64,000 nt of DNA from Melastoma dodecandrum. Lineage: Eukaryota > Streptophyta > Magnoliopsida > Myrtales > Melastomataceae. The position numbers and the translations under genes are program-made. Below, in pieces: positions 59,363 through 64,000 of this stretch. A model generated the notes under the pieces. That model was not told the DNA's origin. It worked only from the letters and a program-made list of their open reading frames with translations, and ran no database searches. The stretch spans positions 2,294,001 to 2,358,000 of the forward strand of contig JARUPY010000398.1 of assembly GCA_029817715.1 (NCBI GenBank). Reading direction: 5' to 3'. The first letter of the stretch is position 1. Each line of letters opens with the position of its first letter.

Positions 59363-60095
59363 TCTCACCGGCAAGACCGCCCTCGTCACAGGGGCGAGCG
59401 GCGGCATCGGTCGTGCCATCGCCGAGGCGCTGCATGCGCAGGGCGCCACCCTCGTTTTGTCCGGGACGCGCCGCGAGGCGCTGGACACGCTGGCCGGCTC
59501 GCTCGGCGGACGCGCCCACGTGGTGGCCTGCGATCTCTCGGACGGCGCGGCCGTGGAGGGGCTGGTGCCCGCGGCCGAAGCCGCGGCCGCGGCGCCGCTC
59601 GACATCCTCGTCAACAACGCGGGCATCACGCGCGACAACTTGTTTATGCGCATGAGCGACGCGGAGTGGGACCAGGTCATCGCCGTCAATCTCACGACGG
59701 GGTTCAAGCTCGCGCGCGCCTGCCTCAAAGGGATGATGCGTCGGCGATGGGGCCGGATCGTCGCCGTGACATCGGTCGTCGGGACGATGGGCAACGCCGG
59801 CCAGGCGAACTACGCCGCCTCGAAGGCCGGCATGGTCGGCATGACGAAGAGCCTCGCCTACGAGGCGGCGACGCGGAACGTGACGGCGAATTGCATCGCG
59901 CCGGGCTTCATCGAGACGCCGATGACCGACGCCCTCAACGAAAAGCAGAAGGCCGGTATCCTCGGCGCAGTCCCGATGGCGCGCCTCGGCCAGCCGAAGG
60001 ACGTCGCGGCAGCCGCCGTCTACCTCGCGAGCCAGGAAGCCGCCTACGTCACCGGCCAGACGCTGCACGTGAACGGCGGCATGGCGATGATCTGA
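59355..60095 (+). CDS. fabG: 3-oxoacyl-ACP reductase
   Basis: NADPH-dependent reductase of the SDR family. It has 246 residues. The Rossmann motif TALVTGASGGIGRA is near the N-terminus, ILVNNAGITRDNL follows, and the catalytic Tyr/Lys are in NYAASKAGMVGMTKS. The GTG at 59355 overlaps the fabD stop. It is followed 221 bases later by acpP. Confidence 0.96.
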   Translation: MFDLTGKTALVTGASGGIGRAIAEALHAQGATLVLSGTRREALDTLAGSLGGRAHVVACDLSDGAAVEGLVPAAEAAAAAPLDILVNNAGITRDNLFMRMSDAEWDQVIAVNLTTGFKLARACLKGMMRRRWGRIVAVTSVVGTMGNAGQANYAASKAGMVGMTKSLAYEAATRNVTANCIAPGFIETPMTDALNEKQKAGILGAVPMARLGQPKDVAAAAVYLASQEAAYVTGQTLHVNGGMAMI

Positions 60096-60316
60096 ACGCG
60101 CGGTCGCCCACTCTCGCCTTCACCGCACAACTATGGTAGTGACCGCCGCTTGAACGAGGGCTAGATCCGAGATCACCGCCGGCCGGCGACGGCAACGCTC
60201 GACATGGTTCGGCCGGCGTGGCATGGCAGCGACACGAAGGACCCCTGGTCCGAACCCAGGTTTGGACGGCTCCCCGATCGGCAACGACCGAACGCAGAAG
60301 ACAAGGATGAGAGACG

Positions 60317-60562
60317 ATGAGTGATGTTGCCGACCGCGTGAAGAAGATCGTGATCGAACACCTCGGCGTCGACGCCGACAAGGTGACCGACGATGCGAAC
60401 TTCATCGACGATCTCGGCGCCGACAGCCTCGACATCGTCGAGCTGGTGATGGCGTTCGAGGAGGAATTCGGCGTCGAGATCCCCGACGATGCCGCCGAGA
60501 CGATCGTGACCGTCGGCGACGCGATCCGCTTCCTCGACAAGGCGACGGCCGCCTCCTCCTGA
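60317..60562 (+). CDS. acpP: Acyl carrier protein
   Basis: 81 residues. The phosphopantetheine serine is in [15 protein letters not shown]. The acidic protein begins [19 protein letters not shown]. The 221-base gap before it probably contains a separate promoter, as is usual for highly expressed acpP. Confidence 0.97.
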   Translation: MSDVADRVKKIVIEHLGVDADKVTDDANFIDDLGADSLDIVELVMAFEEEFGVEIPDDAAETIVTVGDAIRFLDKATAASS

Positions 60563-60686
60563 GATCACGACCGGCCCATCGGTCGGTCATTGTCGAGGCC
60601 TCGGCATCGCGTCGAGGCAAACGATTCAACGGGGCCCAGAGCTGTCACGCAGCCTGGTCCCTTTTTTCGTTGAAGGCCCGCTTGCA

Positions 60687-61949
60687 ATGCGAAGAGTTGT
60701 CGTAACCGGACTGGGGATGGTGTCGCCGCTCGCCTGCGGCGTCGAGGAGACCTGGACGCGCCTTCTCGCCGGAGACAGCGGCGCGGGTCCGATCCATGGG
60801 TTCGAAACCTCGGATCTCGCCTGCCGCATCGCGATGCACATTCCGCGCGGCGACGGCACGGGCGGCACCTTCAACGCCGACCAGTGGATGGAGCCGAAGG
60901 AACAGCGCAAGGTCGACGACTTCATCGTCTACGCGATGTCGGCTGCGACGCAGGCGCTCGCCGACGCGGGCTGGGAGCCGAAGACGGCCGAGGAGCAGGC
61001 CTATACCGGCGTGATGTTCGGCGCCGGCATCGGCGGCCTCGGCGGCATCTACGAGCAGTCCGTCGTGCTGCTGGAGAAGGGGCCGCGCCGCGTCTCGCCG
61101 TTCTTCATCACCGGCCGTCTCATCAACCTGGCCGGCGGCTACGTCTCGATCCGCCACCAGCTCAAGGGTCCGAACCACGCGTGCGTGACCGCCTGCTCGT
61201 CCGGCACCCACGCGATCGGCGATGCGGCGCGCCTCATCGCGCTGGAGGACGCCGAGGTGATGGTCGCGGGCGGCGCCGAATCGGCGATCAACCGGATCGG
61301 CATCGCGGGCTTCGCGGCCTGCAAGGCGCTCGCCACCAAGTTCAACGACGATCCGCAGAAAGCCTCTCGGCCCTTCGACCGCGACCGCGACGGATTCGTG
61401 ATGGGTGAAGGTGCCGGTGCGGTCGTGCTCGAATCCTACGAGCATGCCAAGGCGCGCGGCGCCAAGATCTACGCCGAGGTCGTCGGCTACGGCCTTTCGG
61501 GCGATGCCTACCACATCACGGCGCCCGCCGAGAGCGGCGATGGCGCGTATCGCTGCATGCAGGCCGCCCTGAAGCGTGCCGGCATTTCGCCGGGCGACAT
61601 CGACTACATCAATGCGCATGGCACTTCGACGCCGCTCGGCGACGAAATCGAGCTAAATACGGTGCAGCGGCTGATCGGCGAGGGCGCGAACGCCATCTCG
61701 ATGTCCTCGACCAAAGGCGCTGTCGGACACCTTCTCGGTGCCGCAGGCGCGGTCGAGGCGGTCTTCTCCATCCTCGCGATCCGCGACCAGATCGTGCCGC
61801 CGACCGTCAACCTCGACAACCCACCCGAATCGGCGCGGATCGACCTCGTTCCTCACACGGCACGCAAGCGTGATGTCGAATTCGTGCTCTCGAACTCCTT
61901 CGGCTTCGGCGGCACCAACGCCGCGCTGATCTTCAAGCGACCGGAGTGA
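60687..61949 (+). CDS. fabF: 3-oxoacyl-ACP synthase II
   Basis: Elongating condensing enzyme of fatty-acid synthesis. It has 420 residues. The catalytic triad is visible: cysteine in CVTACSSGTHAIG, histidines in NAHGTSTPLGD and TKGAVGHLLGAAG. The start MRRVVVTGLGMVSPLACGV is the family N-terminus. It follows acpP by 124 bases. Confidence 0.97.
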   Translation: MRRVVVTGLGMVSPLACGVEETWTRLLAGDSGAGPIHGFETSDLACRIAMHIPRGDGTGGTFNADQWMEPKEQRKVDDFIVYAMSAATQALADAGWEPKTAEEQAYTGVMFGAGIGGLGGIYEQSVVLLEKGPRRVSPFFITGRLINLAGGYVSIRHQLKGPNHACVTACSSGTHAIGDAARLIALEDAEVMVAGGAESAINRIGIAGFAACKALATKFNDDPQKASRPFDRDRDGFVMGEGAGAVVLESYEHAKARGAKIYAEVVGYGLSGDAYHITAPAESGDGAYRCMQAALKRAGISPGDIDYINAHGTSTPLGDEIELNTVQRLIGEGANAISMSSTKGAVGHLLGAAGAVEAVFSILAIRDQIVPPTVNLDNPPESARIDLVPHTARKRDVEFVLSNSFGFGGTNAALIFKRPE

Positions 61950-62178
61950 GCGGCCTTCCGGCCTTCAATCCGGCCGTCCGCGGACCCGACCGCCGATGCG
62001 GGGGCTTGGCCTTCTTCCCGCTTTTGCCATATTGGCCGCCTAGCTGGGGTGGGTTTCGGCCCGTGTCGTGACGAGAGCGTCCATGCGTATCGGCGGACTG
62101 GTGCCCGTGTCGGTGTCGGACATCGCCGTATGGGACGTGACCCGTGCCGCCATCGGGCGATACAGCTCCGGCCGCAGG

Positions 62179-63894
62179 ATGACGCCACAAAGCCCGAATG
62201 AAGCCCTCCAGCCGGAGGCACCACCGCCGCCGCCGCCGAAGCCGCCGAGCAAGCGCCGCCCGACGCTTTCGGCCATCAGCGGTTTCCTGTCGTTCCTCGT
62301 GATCGCCGCCATCGGCGTGCTCGCGGCCTTCGTCTGGGCGACGAACCGCCTCAACCAGCCAGGGCCGCTCGCCGAGGACAAGGTCGTCTACATCGCCCCG
62401 CACACCGACGTGCCGGACATCATCGACAAGCTGCAGAGCGAAGGCGTCATCGACAATTCGCTCGCCTTCAACCTGGTGCTGATGGCCGAGCGCAAGCGCG
62501 GTAAGGTCAAGTACGGCGAATATCTGTTCAAGCAGCACGCGAGCCTGCGCGCCGTCGTCGACACGCTGGTCGGCGGCAAGCAGGTCACCCGCTCGATCCC
62601 TATTCCCGAAGGATTGACGAGCACGCAGGTCGTGCAGCGCCTGCGGGACAGCGATCTTCTCGTCGGCGAGATCCGCGAGGTTCCGAAAGAAGGCAGCCTG
62701 CTCCCGGAGACGTACAAGTTCTCGCGCGGCATGTCGCGCGTCGATCTCATCGACAAGATGCAGCAGGACGACCGCCGCGCCGTGGAGCAGATCTGGTCGC
62801 GCCGTGCGCCCGACCTGCCGCTACGCTCGCCCTACGAGCTCGTCACGCTCGCCTCGATCGTCGAGAAGGAGACCGGCAAGGCCGACGAGCGACCGCTCGT
62901 CGCGGGCGTCTTCATCAACCGGCTCACGCGCCACATGCGGCTGCAGTCCGACCCGACCATCGTCTACGGGCTTGTCGCCGGTCAGGGGACGCTCGGCCAT
63001 TCAATCACGCGCTCCGAGCTCGACCGGAAGACGCCCTACAACACCTACCAGGTCGACGGGCTGCCGCCCGGCCCGATCGACAATCCCGGCCGCGCGGCGC
63101 TCGAAGCCGTCTCGAACCCCTCGCGCACCTCGGACCTCTATTTCGTCGCGGACGGCACCGGCGGCCACGCCTTCGCCGCCACGATGGAGGAGCACAACCG
63201 CAACGTCGCGCGCTGGCGTCAGATCCAGCAGGAGGCCAAGGACAAGCCGGCCGACGTGGACCATCTGGCGCCCTCCGTCGCCACCCCCCCGCCGCGCGGC
63301 AATCAGCGCAGCGACGCCGACGACGGCGCCGTGTACGGCGCGCTGCCGAAGGCGGTCGGCGCCGCGAGCCTCGGACGCGTCGCCTCGTTCCTGGACCCCG
63401 ACGCCAATCACGACATCGACAAGGTCGCCGCCGCGGAGACCTTGGTCCCGGCGAGCCCCCGCGCGCGCCACAGGCGCGGCCACGACGCCCCGGTCGCGCC
63501 CCCGCTCGACACGACGACGCTCGCGAGCGGCGGCATCGACTCGTCCGGCTTCAGCCTCGACGGTCCGGCCGGGACGCCCAAGGGCGCGGCGCTGCTGGAT
63601 GGCCCCGCGGCGTCCGACGTGCCCCCGCAGGCCGAAGGCACGACCCGCGTCGTCGCCGCCGCGCCGCTCTCGCCCAAGCAGGCACGCGCCGCGCTCGACG
63701 TGGCGCCGAGCGACAAACCCGTCGATCTCTTCGCGGACAACGGCCCGGCACAGCCCGTCGTGGTGCCGATCAAGACGCCGCCCGCCCATCCGAAGATCTT
63801 CGACGCCTCCGACGGCACCGCGCTCGATCCGCTGCTCGAGAAGGGCTACGACCTGAACTCGGCGAAGACGATACCGGCCGACCTTGTCCACTGA
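62179..63894 (+). CDS. mltG: Endolytic murein transglycosylase MltG (YceG-like)
   Basis: Inner-membrane lytic transglycosylase that ends nascent glycan strands. It has 571 residues from the ATG at 62179. A Pro-rich lead and one anchor helix (ISGFLSFLVIAAIGVLAAFV) come first, then the YceG domain with LPETYKFSRG, the catalytic Glu in LASIVEKETGKADE and NTYQVDGLPPGPI. A poorly conserved, Ala/Pro-rich tail of ~190 residues follows. Starts at 62068 or 62083 would add residues without clear family similarity. Confidence 0.92.
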   Translation: MTPQSPNEALQPEAPPPPPPKPPSKRRPTLSAISGFLSFLVIAAIGVLAAFVWATNRLNQPGPLAEDKVVYIAPHTDVPDIIDKLQSEGVIDNSLAFNLVLMAERKRGKVKYGEYLFKQHASLRAVVDTLVGGKQVTRSIPIPEGLTSTQVVQRLRDSDLLVGEIREVPKEGSLLPETYKFSRGMSRVDLIDKMQQDDRRAVEQIWSRRAPDLPLRSPYELVTLASIVEKETGKADERPLVAGVFINRLTRHMRLQSDPTIVYGLVAGQGTLGHSITRSELDRKTPYNTYQVDGLPPGPIDNPGRAALEAVSNPSRTSDLYFVADGTGGHAFAATMEEHNRNVARWRQIQQEAKDKPADVDHLAPSVATPPPRGNQRSDADDGAVYGALPKAVGAASLGRVASFLDPDANHDIDKVAAAETLVPASPRARHRRGHDAPVAPPLDTTTLASGGIDSSGFSLDGPAGTPKGAALLDGPAASDVPPQAEGTTRVVAAAPLSPKQARAALDVAPSDKPVDLFADNGPAQPVVVPIKTPPAHPKIFDASDGTALDPLLEKGYDLNSAKTIPADLVH

Positions 63895-63922
63895 CCCCGG
63901 CGCCCGTGCGCCGACCCGCAGC

Positions 63923-64000
63923 ATGACCGGCTACGCCCAGGCGGCCGGCACGCTTGGCGCCGCGCGCTGGACCTGGGACCTCAAGACCGTCAACGCGAAA
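63923..64000 (+). CDS. YicC/YloC family endoribonuclease (partial, 5' end only)
   Basis: Only 26 codons are visible: MTGYAQAAGTL, then RWTWDLKTVNAK. The SMTGxAR...W.WE.xSVN pattern is the start of YicC-family proteins, which follow mltG in many Rhizobiales. A TTG at 63884 in frame, overlapping the mltG 3' end, could be the true start. The rest lies outside the window. Confidence 0.8.
   Translation, partial: MTGYAQAAGTLGAARWTWDLKTVNAK

Noticed and set aside
60560..60600. Hairpin terminator after acpP
   Set aside because: GACCG/CGGTC is short and no U-tract follows.

Overview
The window is high-GC chromosomal DNA from an aerobic, probably facultatively phototrophic alphaproteobacterium. It carries a type-II photosynthesis gene cluster (puf, bch and crt genes) together with the alphaproteobacterial cell-cycle set ctrA, sciP and the GANTC methyltransferase ccrM. 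The order fabD-fabG-acpP-fabF-mltG-yicC and the divergent serB/miaA pair fit Hyphomicrobiales (Rhizobiales). The genus cannot be read from the window.

Layout. 1-12.1 kb is the photosynthesis cluster. On the minus strand a superoperon reads bchC-bchX-bchY-bchZ-pufQ-pufB-pufA-pufL-pufM, cut by the left edge, preceded by crtE-crtF. On the plus strand are crtD-crtC and a small unknown gene. A tandem PpsR/CrtJ-type operator (two perfect TGT-N12-ACA palindromes 8 bp apart) sits before bchC. 12.1-19.1 kb holds twin micro-protein genes separated by a 14-bp tandem repeat, then sucC and mdh on the minus strand with a diguanylate cyclase, an Orn/Lys/Arg decarboxylase and a GNAT gene between them. 19.2-23.7 kb is a tightly coupled three-gene cassette: an unusual cytochrome P450, a DyP-type peroxidase and a membrane protein that appears to carry the same domain twice. 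23.8-32.3 kb is mostly housekeeping (RMD1-like, P1 peptidase, serB, miaA, galM, TPR protein, ispE). 32.4-35.0 kb is crtI-crtB, away from the main cluster, with its own PpsR-type site over the crtI start codon. 35-46 kb holds tsaC, acuI-like, ETF-ubiquinone oxidoreductase, a UDG-like protein that has lost its motifs, a gene split by one in-frame stop, a YpfJ-like metalloprotein and a radical-SAM gene behind a perfect LexA box. 46-58.2 kb contains rnhB, ccrM, tRNA-Phe, an ArsR/SRPBCC pair, a truncated transporter, mnmA, a phospholipid methyltransferase, sciP, a frameshifted membrane protein, a fliJ-like gene and ctrA. 58.4-64 kb is the fatty-acid synthesis operon, mltG and the start of yicC.

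How the genes fit together. crtE supplies geranylgeranyl-PP. crtB and crtI make and desaturate phytoene, and crtC, crtD and crtF hydrate, desaturate and O-methylate the product (spirilloxanthin/spheroidene branch). bchXYZ and bchC carry out late bacteriochlorophyll a steps, and puf genes encode LH1 and the reaction centre. PpsR-type sites at both loci suggest one redox/light-responsive repressor controls them together. The ctrA, sciP and ccrM genes lie within 11 kb, with GANTC and CtrA-like sites in the sciP and ctrA promoter regions. Broken or decayed genes are confined to 39.7-56 kb: a motif-less UDG-like gene, a nonsense-split gene, a 3' transporter remnant and a frameshifted UPF0104-like gene.
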